From the NCBI RefSeq assembly GCF_029215985.1, contig NZ_JAEMVC010000009.1, positions 1 to 60,371 of the forward strand: a stretch of DNA of 60,371 nucleotides, written 5' to 3'. The position numbers and the translations under genes were made by a program. The notes below the pieces were generated by a model. It had not been told where the DNA came from. It searched no databases and worked only from the letters and a program-made list of their open reading frames with translations. Below, piece by piece: positions 44,422 through 52,895 of the stretch. Position 1 is the first letter of the stretch. Every line of letters begins with the position of its first letter. The stretch comes from Sulfurimonas sp. SAG-AH-194-C21 (GTDB taxonomy: Bacteria > Campylobacterota > Campylobacteria > Campylobacterales > Sulfurimonadaceae).

Positions 44422-45971
44422 TAGTGTGCCTCCTTAGTTGCAGTTCTAGAGATAACAACACCAGATATATTAGGTATTCTTGATTTTGCTTCTGCTGAAG
44501 TTGCTTTGTTGTGCATTAGCTGAACAACAGCCTCAACAGAGTTGTTAATCGGACCAAGAACAGGTTTAGGATAGATACCTAACCATACTGTGATGATAGC
44601 TAAAGGAATAAGAGCTAAAAGCTCACGCTTACTTACATCTGGAAGGTTTCTATTTTTCTCGTTAGTAACTTCACCAAAAAATATCTTTTTAAATGCAGTA
44701 AGCATATAAATCGCACCAACAATAATAGCTATTCCAGCTAAAAGAGTTAAGATGTGAGACTGTTGGTAAAAACCAAGTAATGATAGAAACTCTCCAACGA
44801 AGTTAATCGTAAGAGGCATACCAACTGAAGCCATTAACATTAAACCAAAGATAGTTGCGTATCTAGGCATAACATGTGCAAGACCACCAAATTCACTCAT
44901 AAGTTTTGTATGACGTCTGTCATAAATAACACCAACAAGTAAGAATAGTGCACCTGAAACAACACCGTGAGCAATCATTAAAAAGATTGAACCAGAGATA
45001 CCTTCAACATTTAAAGCAAATGTACCAAGAATAATAACACCCATATGTGAAACAGATGAGTAAGCAACAACTTGTTTAATATCTTTTTGTGCATACGCAA
45101 CCATTGCAGTGTAGATAATCATGATAATTGCAAGAATTGCAATCGGGTACATGAAAAATACTGAAGCATCAGGAAACAGTGGCAGAGAAAAACGGATAAA
45201 TGCATATGTACCCATTTTAAGTAAAACAGCCGCTAGTATAACCGAACCAATAGTTGGTGCTTGACCGTGTGCATATGGTAACCATGTATGAAATGGAAAC
45301 ATAGGAACTTTGATGGCAAAACCAACAAAGAAAGCTGCAAATAACCATAACTGAAATGATTCAGGAAGAATAAGTCTGTACCAATCAAGTATTGCGAAAC
45401 TCCAAGTACCTGTTGCTTGATAAAAGAAGTAAGCCATAAAAAGCATACCAACAAGCATAACAAGACTTCCTGTAAAAGTATAAAGAAAGAACTTAACAGA
45501 TGCATAAATACGGTTAGGCCCACCCCATGCTCCGATAAGATAAAGCATCGGTACAAGTGAGAGTTCCCAAAACACATAAAATACAATCGCATCAAGCGCA
45601 GCAAATACACCAATCATAGTCATCTGTAAAAACAGAAGTGTAATGATCATGTTTTTGATACTATGAGTAGGTGATAGTGAAGCTATACCTATCATAGTAA
45701 AAAATGATGCCATAATGATAATAAACAATGAAATTCCATCAACACCTAAGATATAGTTAATACCAAAAGATGGTACTAAAGCCATGTGTTCCATAAACTG
45801 CATACCAGATACATTGTTGTCAAATGAAAACCATAACCATAAAGACAGAGCAAACTCAATAGTTGCAACAGCCGTACCATAAGCTCTCATGCTCTCTTTG
45901 TTTATCATAAATCCCATAACTCCTGCGAATGCTGGGAAGAAAATTAAAATACTTAAAATATGATCTAACAT
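44421..45971 (-). CDS. nuoM: NADH-quinone oxidoreductase subunit M
   Basis: The 516-residue membrane protein is NuoM, a proton-pumping subunit. It has GVDGISLFIIIM near 76, the conserved Glu in FYVFWELSLVPMLYLIG near 130-145, KVPMFPFHTWLPYAHG near 218-233 and AYAQKDIKQVVAYSSVSHMG near 290-309. It is separated from nuoL by 3 bases. Confidence 0.98.
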   Translation of the reverse strand: MLDHILSILIFFPAFAGVMGFMINKESMRAYGTAVATIEFALSLWLWFSFDNNVSGMQFMEHMALVPSFGINYILGVDGISLFIIIMASFFTMIGIASLSPTHSIKNMIITLLFLQMTMIGVFAALDAIVFYVFWELSLVPMLYLIGAWGGPNRIYASVKFFLYTFTGSLVMLVGMLFMAYFFYQATGTWSFAILDWYRLILPESFQLWLFAAFFVGFAIKVPMFPFHTWLPYAHGQAPTIGSVILAAVLLKMGTYAFIRFSLPLFPDASVFFMYPIAILAIIMIIYTAMVAYAQKDIKQVVAYSSVSHMGVIILGTFALNVEGISGSIFLMIAHGVVSGALFLLVGVIYDRRHTKLMSEFGGLAHVMPRYATIFGLMLMASVGMPLTINFVGEFLSLLGFYQQSHILTLLAGIAIIVGAIYMLTAFKKIFFGEVTNEKNRNLPDVSKRELLALIPLAIITVWLGIYPKPVLGPINNSVEAVVQLMHNKATSAEAKSRIPNISGVVISRTATKEAH

Positions 45972-45974
45972 ATA

Positions 45975-47900
45975 CTAAACTCCTAAGCCGGATAAGATAG
46001 TTGTAATCTCACCGGAATATCTAGCTGCTAGTCCAAAAACTACCGCTAATGATAATAGTGCAACTGTACCTGCAACCATCCATTTTAACATTGTAGAAAG
46101 ATTTCCACTCTGCATGTGTCTTGTGTTTTTACCAGTGTTATAGAAGATATTTGCAATACCATCAACACTTGCGTCAACAACTTTTTTATCAATCTGTTCC
46201 CAACAAACTACGGAGAGTTCCCTATATGCTTTTACAATATACTCTTCGTAAAAATATGGAATGTAATACTGGTTTATAAGTAGTTTATATGCAAAACTAT
46301 TTTCCATCTTACTTGTTCCATCAGGAACTTTCACAGACCTACACATATATTTTTTATATGCGAAGAAGATTGCAAGTAGCACAAATACTTGTGTTCCAAT
46401 AGTCATAATCCAGTATGTAGTATGTGAATGGATATGATACTCAGTAGCAGGAAGCAACTCAGTTACCATTTCAAAGTACGGCATTTTCATAGTAAAACCA
46501 GCGATAATTGCTAAAATTAACAGTGGACTCATAGCAACAAGCATAAACTTGTATGCTTCGTGTGGATGATGACCAAGTGCTGTGTGTCTATCTTCACCGT
46601 GGAAAATAAGAGCGATAATTCTAAAAGAATAAAACGCAGTTAAACCAGCAGTAAATAATAAAACTGTGTAGATAATAAAATGATGATCAACAAATGCAAC
46701 TTCTAAGATTAAATCTTTTGAGAAGAAACCTGCAAGTGGAAAGATACCAGCAAGAGCAACAGATGCTAATGTCATCATTATCATCGTTCCTTTCATAGTC
46801 TTACCAAGCGCACCCATCTTAAATGGATCAAGTTCGTTGTTCATAGCATGCATAACATTACCACCACCAAGGAAAAGAAGTGCTTTAAAGAATGCGTGAG
46901 CCATAAGGTGAAAGAGTGCAACCCAGTAAGCCCCAAGTCCAGCCGCAGCAAACATATAACCTAACTGTGAAAGTGTAGAGTAAGCGATAACTCTTTTAAT
47001 ATCACGGTTAACAAGTGCCATAGTTGCAGCAAAAATTGCTACAAAAGCACCAAGACTAGCGATAAAGAGACCAACATTTGGAATCAATGCATATAACTCA
47101 TGTGAACGAACAACAAGATAAACACCTGCTGTTACCATCGTTGCAGCATGAATAAGTGCAGAAACGGGAGTTGGACCTTCCATCGCATCTGCTAGCCACG
47201 TATGAAGTGGAAACTGTGCTGATTTACCCATAGCACCTATGAAAAGGAAAATACCAATCCAAGTAAGTGTTGCATGATCTAAGTTAGCAAATGCTGCAAA
47301 TGCACCATCATACTGAAGTGTTCCAGTGTTCCAGTAAATAAGGAAAATACCGATAAGCATACCAAGGTCAGCAATACGGTTCATTATAAATGCTTCGTTT
47401 GCTGCCCATGTAGCTGACTCTTTATGAAACCAAAAACCAATAAGTAACCAAGAACAAAGACCAACACCTTCCCAACCGATAAAGAGACCTGCGAAGTTAT
47501 CACTCATAACAAGAATCATCATTGAGAAAACAAATGCTGAAAGATAAGAGAAAAATCTGTTAAATCCAGAATCGTGATCCATATAACCAATTGAGTAAAT
47601 ATGAACAATAGTTGAAACAAGAGTAACAACCATCATCATAGTTACAGATACTTGATCTACAACAAAACCAAAAGGAATGTATAGATTACCAGTTTGCATC
47701 CAAGTCATTAATTCAACATGAACAATCTCACCTGTACCGAGTATATGTGTTAAAAGTATTGCACTTGAAACAAACGCAGTAAAGATTAGTAAACTTGCGA
47801 TTATTCCTACAAACTGCTTTTTAGGAGTTGCCGTAAAAAGTGCTGCAAAAAGTGAACTAACTAGCGGTGCAAAAAGTGCTATATATAAATATTTTTCCAT
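45975..47900 (-). CDS. nuoL: NADH-quinone oxidoreductase subunit L
   Basis: The 641-residue protein is NuoL, the distal pumping subunit with the long lateral helix. Visible motifs are FIGWEGVGLCSWLLIGFW near 140-157, GKSAQFPLHTWLADAMEGPTPVSAL in parts near 222-248, and DIKRVIAYSTLSQLGYM near 297-313. The C-terminal 120 residues contain the lateral helix and final anchor. It begins 4 bases after nuoK. Confidence 0.98.
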   Translation of the reverse strand: MEKYLYIALFAPLVSSLFAALFTATPKKQFVGIIASLLIFTAFVSSAILLTHILGTGEIVHVELMTWMQTGNLYIPFGFVVDQVSVTMMMVVTLVSTIVHIYSIGYMDHDSGFNRFFSYLSAFVFSMMILVMSDNFAGLFIGWEGVGLCSWLLIGFWFHKESATWAANEAFIMNRIADLGMLIGIFLIYWNTGTLQYDGAFAAFANLDHATLTWIGIFLFIGAMGKSAQFPLHTWLADAMEGPTPVSALIHAATMVTAGVYLVVRSHELYALIPNVGLFIASLGAFVAIFAATMALVNRDIKRVIAYSTLSQLGYMFAAAGLGAYWVALFHLMAHAFFKALLFLGGGNVMHAMNNELDPFKMGALGKTMKGTMIMMTLASVALAGIFPLAGFFSKDLILEVAFVDHHFIIYTVLLFTAGLTAFYSFRIIALIFHGEDRHTALGHHPHEAYKFMLVAMSPLLILAIIAGFTMKMPYFEMVTELLPATEYHIHSHTTYWIMTIGTQVFVLLAIFFAYKKYMCRSVKVPDGTSKMENSFAYKLLINQYYIPYFYEEYIVKAYRELSVVCWEQIDKKVVDASVDGIANIFYNTGKNTRHMQSGNLSTMLKWMVAGTVALLSLAVVFGLAARYSGEITTILSGLGV

Positions 47901-47904
47901 TCGC

Positions 47905-48213
47905 TTATCCTCTCATACTTGTCATAGTATCTAAGTCAATCGTACCGTGGCGTTTATGCCAAACGATTAATAAACCAAGTCCTACAGCTAACTCAGAAGC
48001 AGCGATTGCAATTACAAAAAATGCAAACATCTGACCTGTTAAGTCACCGTAGTAATGTGAAATTGCTGCAAAACCTACATTAACAGCATTCAATAAAATC
48101 TCCGTTGCAAAAAATAACAGAAGAAGATTCTTTCTACGCATTACACCTATTAGACCAATACAGAATAATATTGTAGATAGAACAAGATAATGATTTAAAC
48201 CGATTTCCATCAT
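47905..48213 (-). CDS. nuoK: NADH-quinone oxidoreductase subunit K
   Basis: The 102-residue, three-helix protein is NuoK. It carries LIGVMRRKNLLLLFFATEILLNAVN (in parts near 18-43) with the conserved membrane Glu, and the second Glu in AASELAVGLGLLI near 70-82. It overlaps the nuoJ stop by four bases. Confidence 0.97.
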   Translation of the reverse strand: MMEIGLNHYLVLSTILFCIGLIGVMRRKNLLLLFFATEILLNAVNVGFAAISHYYGDLTGQMFAFFVIAIAASELAVGLGLLIVWHKRHGTIDLDTMTSMRG

Positions 48214-48785
48214 GAGAGTACCTTCTTATTTTTTTCATCTTCAATTGCTTGAATCTCTTCAGCATTCATAAGTGTAAGGGATAAATCCATCTTCTTACCA
48301 GCTAAAACGATTCCAGCAACCATTGCTACTAAAAGCATAATTGCAGCAACTTCAAATGGAATAAGATACTTAGTAAAAAGCACCATACCCACTTGTTGTG
48401 TATTACCAGCACCCTCTACCATTGGATAAAAAGCTTGCATATTTGTTGAGATAATAGGTGCTGAGAATATAGCAACTACCATAACTGCTGCTATTGCACT
48501 TAAACCAACAACAATATACTTGTTGCCATTTTTTTCTTTAACTTCACGAGTTGTATCAAAAAACATCATACCAAAGGCATAAAGTGCCATAACTGCACCA
48601 GTGTATACGATAATCTGTACCGCACCTAAAAAGTCAGCCCCTAGAATAAAGAAAAACGCTGATATAAAAATCATTCCTGCTGCTAATGTGCTTAGTGCAT
48701 ATAACGCTTGTGATGTAGTTACTGTAATGTAAAACATCGTAATCGTTAAAAATGCAAACAGGTAAAATGCTACTGCTTCAAACAT
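48210..48785 (-). CDS. nuoJ: NADH-quinone oxidoreductase subunit J
   Basis: The 191-residue protein is NuoJ. It has five hydrophobic helices and the conserved third-helix segment GADFLGAVQIIVYTGAVMALYAFGMM, in parts near 48-73, which contains the pi-bulge region of complex I. A soluble C-terminal tail follows (about 165-191). Confidence 0.96.
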   Translation of the reverse strand: MFEAVAFYLFAFLTITMFYITVTTSQALYALSTLAAGMIFISAFFFILGADFLGAVQIIVYTGAVMALYAFGMMFFDTTREVKEKNGNKYIVVGLSAIAAVMVVAIFSAPIISTNMQAFYPMVEGAGNTQQVGMVLFTKYLIPFEVAAIMLLVAMVAGIVLAGKKMDLSLTLMNAEEIQAIEDEKNKKVLS

Positions 48786-48797
48786 AATCCAATCTCC

Positions 48798-49412
48798 TTA
48801 ATATGCTAGAGGTGTTTTTTTAACACGCTCGTCTTCATGTGGTGTAATACTACCAAAACCTTCGAACTCTTTTTGAGCATTTGCTTTCATCGTATCAATC
48901 GGTGTAAGCATGTACTCATAGTCCACAAAATGTTCACGTTGTTCTGATGCTTGCTCATACTCACCACCGTGTGTAATCGCTAATTCAGGACAAACTTCTG
49001 CACAGTACCCACAAAAGATACAACGACCAAGATTAATCGTGTACTCTGAAACCTCTTTACGAGAATCTTCATCTATCTTTGTGTCCATACGAATACAGTC
49101 AGAGATACAAATCTTCTCACAAAGTCCACAACCGATACAACGCTCAGCATCAGACTCCCAAAGACGTTTCATCTCATGGACAGCACGGTAACGTGGCCCA
49201 ATAGGCATCTTTTCTGCAGGGTAAGAGATAGTATGAATGTCAAACTTAATCATCTCTCTCATAACTACCCATAAACCAACAAAAAGCTCTAGTCTAAATG
49301 TTCTTTTTATAATACGCTTGAACTTTCCCATACCATCTGTTGGGTAGTCTTCAATATCGACCATAAAGTAACCGTTATCTGCTACATTTCTATTATTAAA
49401 TTGTTCCATCAT
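48798..49412 (-). CDS. nuoI: NADH-quinone oxidoreductase subunit I
   Basis: The 204-residue ferredoxin-like subunit NuoI has two complete [4Fe-4S] motifs, CIGCGLCEKICISDC near 97-111 and CIFCGYCAEVCPE near 136-148, for clusters N6a and N6b that pass electrons towards NuoB. The N-terminal 75 residues include the amphipathic membrane-surface helix. The C-terminal tail of about 45 residues is typical for the phylum. Confidence 0.97.
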   Translation of the reverse strand: MMEQFNNRNVADNGYFMVDIEDYPTDGMGKFKRIIKRTFRLELFVGLWVVMREMIKFDIHTISYPAEKMPIGPRYRAVHEMKRLWESDAERCIGCGLCEKICISDCIRMDTKIDEDSRKEVSEYTINLGRCIFCGYCAEVCPELAITHGGEYEQASEQREHFVDYEYMLTPIDTMKANAQKEFEGFGSITPHEDERVKKTPLAY

Positions 49413-49418
49413 TTTCCC

Positions 49419-50402
49419 TTAAAACATCATCACAAAACCAGTGATAACAACGTTAATCACTGCTAATGGCATAAGTACTTTCCAACATAACCACATAAGT
49501 TGATCTGGTCTAACATCTGGCCATGCAGCTCTTGTCCATAAGAAAAAGAAGAAGAAAAATGCCATCTTACCAAGTAATGCAAATGCACCTAAAACTGTTC
49601 CATCACCAAAACCACCTAAAAAGATAATTGGGATAACAAAAGAGATAAAGAACATATTTGCATACTCACCGATGAAGAAAAGACCCCATCTCATACCAGA
49701 GTACTCAGTACCAAAACCATCAATAATTTCGTGATCATTTGCGATAAGGTGAAATGGTGTACGACCAGTTTCAGCAAATGCAGCAATCCAAAAAAGTATA
49801 AACGCAAGAGGTTGAGACCATATAATCCAACCGTTATCAGCTTGGTAGTTGTTAAAGTCAATAAGTGAAAGACTTCCAACCATCATAATTGGAGCTAAAG
49901 TAGCAAGACCGGTAACAACCTCATATGAGATAAATACAGCAGCCGCACGAGCCGCTGAAAGTAATGCAAACTTATTTGCCGAAGCCATACCACCAAGAAG
50001 TGGACCAAAAAGACCAATAGCCATAATACCAAGTACATATAAAATACCGATGTCAATATCTGCAACTATTGGATGAACTTCGTAACCAAAAACAGTAAAA
50101 GATGGTAAAAAAGGAATTGCAGCTGCTGCCATAAATGCAGTTGCAGCTGTAATAACCGGTGCAATCTTAAAGATTGGTGATACAACACCTGAAGGGATAA
50201 TATCTTCTTTAGTAAAAAGTTTAATACCGTCAGCTGCAACTTGAAGGAGTCCGTAAGGACCAACATTCATTGGCCCAAGACGACGTTGCATAAATGCAAG
50301 TATCTTACGCTCAAAGTATGTACCAATTCCCGCTAATGCTGAGAATACAAGTAAAATTACAACAACTTTTATAATCGTTTCAATTAAATATGCGTTATCC
50401 AT
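49419..50402 (-). CDS. nuoH: NADH-quinone oxidoreductase subunit H
   Basis: The 327-residue protein is NuoH, which helps form the quinone chamber. It shows ERKILAFMQRRLGPMNVGPYGLLQ (in parts near 31-54), DGIKLFTKEDIIP near 58-70, and the AETGRTPFHL segment near 209-218 with the conserved acidic loop (NDHEIIDGFGTEYSG) after it. Eight membrane helices are visible. Confidence 0.98.
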   Translation of the reverse strand: MDNAYLIETIIKVVVILLVFSALAGIGTYFERKILAFMQRRLGPMNVGPYGLLQVAADGIKLFTKEDIIPSGVVSPIFKIAPVITAATAFMAAAAIPFLPSFTVFGYEVHPIVADIDIGILYVLGIMAIGLFGPLLGGMASANKFALLSAARAAAVFISYEVVTGLATLAPIMMVGSLSLIDFNNYQADNGWIIWSQPLAFILFWIAAFAETGRTPFHLIANDHEIIDGFGTEYSGMRWGLFFIGEYANMFFISFVIPIIFLGGFGDGTVLGAFALLGKMAFFFFFFLWTRAAWPDVRPDQLMWLCWKVLMPLAVINVVITGFVMMF

Positions 50403-50405
50403 ATA

Positions 50406-52895
50406 TTACACCTTTTGTATCGAAGCTGTTGCAAAACGATAACCGTTCACTAAAGCTCCTGAGTTTAATTTCGAATCAAATGTTGGTAAAACTGTGATGT
50501 TACCTGCAATCTTATTATCGCTAACAATAGCAGCTGTAAGCTCACCATTCTCAGTTTTAACAGATACACTGTCACCCGCATTTAGTTCTGAAGCTTCTAA
50601 AGCTTCAGAACTCATATAAACACCACTCTTTTCATCAAGATTCGTAGTATTTTTTGTAAAGTCTGTAAACTGTCTTACTGGGTTAGCTAAGTAAATAATT
50701 TCACCTTCTAGTCCAAGAGTTTCATCTATTTTATTTACACTCTCATCACTTGCAACACTAGTACTGAGGTTTTCTAATCTATAACCACGTACTTCTTCTC
50801 CACTATTTGTATAGTGATCAGGAAGTGAATCAAAAGTTTGCGCTTTAAATCCATCTATACTACCTAACTCAACTGTGTAGTCAATAGTATTTTTAGCATC
50901 AAGTCCTAAAGCATTTGCAATGTCATTAAGTGCATAACCACCGTAAGGAAGTGCTGCGTTTGTTGGATTAACATACTTGTTTATACTTGTAAGTGTACCC
51001 TCTTGTTGGTTTATCGCAGGCATATCTAGGTCGCCCTCTCCTAAACCACTCAGTACAAAGTCAGCATCAGTGTTGTAACCAACTGCATATGAACCAGCAG
51101 TGTCACTTAACTCATTTATCATTGCAACACCTAAAGTATTTGTAAGTGTTGGAATCATTATAAGTTCAAATGCTGAGTATTTTTCAACTAAAGCAACTAA
51201 ACGAGCAAGATTTTTAGAATTAGGATGATTATAAAGGTCAGGACCAACGATCATAGAGAAAGTGTCCTTTTTCTTCATAAGCTTTTCAAAAGTTTCCATG
51301 AAGTTCTCAGCCATTCCAAGCATACTAATAAGTCTGTTGACATCAACTTCAACTTCTTTACTAACTTTCTTTGGAACCATCTTAGATTTTTCTACTTCAA
51401 TTTCTTCTTCTTCACCAGTTTCTTCATTTACTTTCATCTCTTTAACAATTTCAATAACTTTTTCTTTAATAGTTTCAGTTACTGTAACCATTTCTTTAGA
51501 GTGAAAAGATGCTAAGTAATCAACTATATCAGTTGGTAACTTGCTCTTATCTCCAAATAGATCAAGCACTAAATAAAGTGCTATCTCTTCTTGAAGTGGT
51601 TTGTGATTAATACAAACTATATTCTTACTAAGTCCCGCAATAATTGGGTCAACTACAGGGTGAAAATATAGTGCTGCACCTTTGTTTGTAGTAAGAGAAT
51701 TGTTTAGTGCATATCTAGCATTAGGATTATCAGTTTTTATAGCTGTACCAATACTTATGATAAAGTTAGAATTCATAGCAGTTTTTAAATCACTCCCATA
51801 AATACTTGTACCACTAACTGCAGAATAATCACTTAAAAAAGTTTGAAAAGAACGAGCTTCTTCATTTACAAGCTTGTAACCGAACTTATTTTTGAGTGTT
51901 TGGAGTATAAATGCTTCTTCATTTGTAATAGTACTTGTAAACTTAATTGTATCCGCTTTTTTAAATGCCGCAACTGCATTTGCAAACGCAGTCTCATCTT
52001 TAGTTACATCTCTATTTTCATAGTCAAAACCATAACGACCTGCACCACATAAAGATACATAGTTCCACTCATTCATAACACGATAAATCTTTTCATCTGG
52101 GTTATGAACACTTGTATGTTTTACATCATAAGATATTTGACATCCTGCTGAACAGTGACCACAAGTAGCAGGGATACTTTTAAGTTCCCAAGAGTTTGAC
52201 TTATACATAAACTGTGTATTAACCAAAGCACCAACTGGACAAACAGCAGCACACTCACCACAAGAAGTACAGTCAAGTACATCTGTACCGTTTGTTAAAC
52301 CGATAACTGATTTATTGAGTTTATTCCACATTGCATATGCATCTTTAGGCATACTTTCTTTATACTCAGCATTCAGTGGATCACCACCACGAGCAATAGT
52401 TTTAAGAGAGTTATCACCAATCATATCTTTACAAGCAGTAACACAACGCTCACAAACGATACAAAGACCCGGATCATAGTGTAAGTGACCCCAATCATGT
52501 GAAGCACGATCAACATCTTGAACTGTATAACTTTGAGAATCTACACCAATTTCTAGTGTATAGTTCTGAAGTTCACATTCACCTGATTGATCACACACAC
52601 CACACTGAAGAGGATGATTTACATCATATACTTCCATGATTGCGCGACGCTCTTTTTCGATGGTTTCTGTTGTAGTTGTGATATTCATACCGTCTTTAGC
52701 TTTGGCATTACAAGCATACACTTGTTTACCATCAGCTTCAACGAGACAAATACGACAAGCTAAAGTAGGACTACATCTTGTTAAATAACAGATTGCTGGA
52801 ATATAGATATCATTCGCACGAGCGGCATTTAATACAAATGTCCCCTCCTCCGTAATAATCTCTTTTCCATCAATATTGATGACTACATTACTCAT
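50406..52895 (-). CDS. nuoG: NADH-quinone oxidoreductase subunit G, second paralogue
   Basis: The 829-residue protein is a NuoG with a full iron-sulfur set: [2Fe-2S] Cys36/47/50/62, His94-Cys98/101/107 for N5, two ferredoxin motifs (Cys145/148/151/155 and Cys209/212/215/219), and Cys245/248/252/283 for an N7-type cluster. A molybdopterin-oxidoreductase-like domain follows. A strongly charged Lys/Glu/Val insertion at about 468-518 is absent from the other paralogue. It overlaps nuoG-1 by one base and precedes nuoH by 3. The low identity to nuoG-1 shows an old duplication. Two NuoG subunits in one operon is a feature I recall for Sulfurimonas-type genomes; how they share the electron path is not known to me. 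Confidence 0.93.
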   Translation of the reverse strand: MSNVVINIDGKEIITEEGTFVLNAARANDIYIPAICYLTRCSPTLACRICLVEADGKQVYACNAKAKDGMNITTTTETIEKERRAIMEVYDVNHPLQCGVCDQSGECELQNYTLEIGVDSQSYTVQDVDRASHDWGHLHYDPGLCIVCERCVTACKDMIGDNSLKTIARGGDPLNAEYKESMPKDAYAMWNKLNKSVIGLTNGTDVLDCTSCGECAAVCPVGALVNTQFMYKSNSWELKSIPATCGHCSAGCQISYDVKHTSVHNPDEKIYRVMNEWNYVSLCGAGRYGFDYENRDVTKDETAFANAVAAFKKADTIKFTSTITNEEAFILQTLKNKFGYKLVNEEARSFQTFLSDYSAVSGTSIYGSDLKTAMNSNFIISIGTAIKTDNPNARYALNNSLTTNKGAALYFHPVVDPIIAGLSKNIVCINHKPLQEEIALYLVLDLFGDKSKLPTDIVDYLASFHSKEMVTVTETIKEKVIEIVKEMKVNEETGEEEEIEVEKSKMVPKKVSKEVEVDVNRLISMLGMAENFMETFEKLMKKKDTFSMIVGPDLYNHPNSKNLARLVALVEKYSAFELIMIPTLTNTLGVAMINELSDTAGSYAVGYNTDADFVLSGLGEGDLDMPAINQQEGTLTSINKYVNPTNAALPYGGYALNDIANALGLDAKNTIDYTVELGSIDGFKAQTFDSLPDHYTNSGEEVRGYRLENLSTSVASDESVNKIDETLGLEGEIIYLANPVRQFTDFTKNTTNLDEKSGVYMSSEALEASELNAGDSVSVKTENGELTAAIVSDNKIAGNITVLPTFDSKLNSGALVNGYRFATASIQKV

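Noticed and set aside
51225..51515. Plus-strand frames opposite the charged insertion of the second nuoG
   Set aside because: They are Phe/Ser-rich mirror images of a Lys/Glu-rich coding stretch and have no ribosome site.
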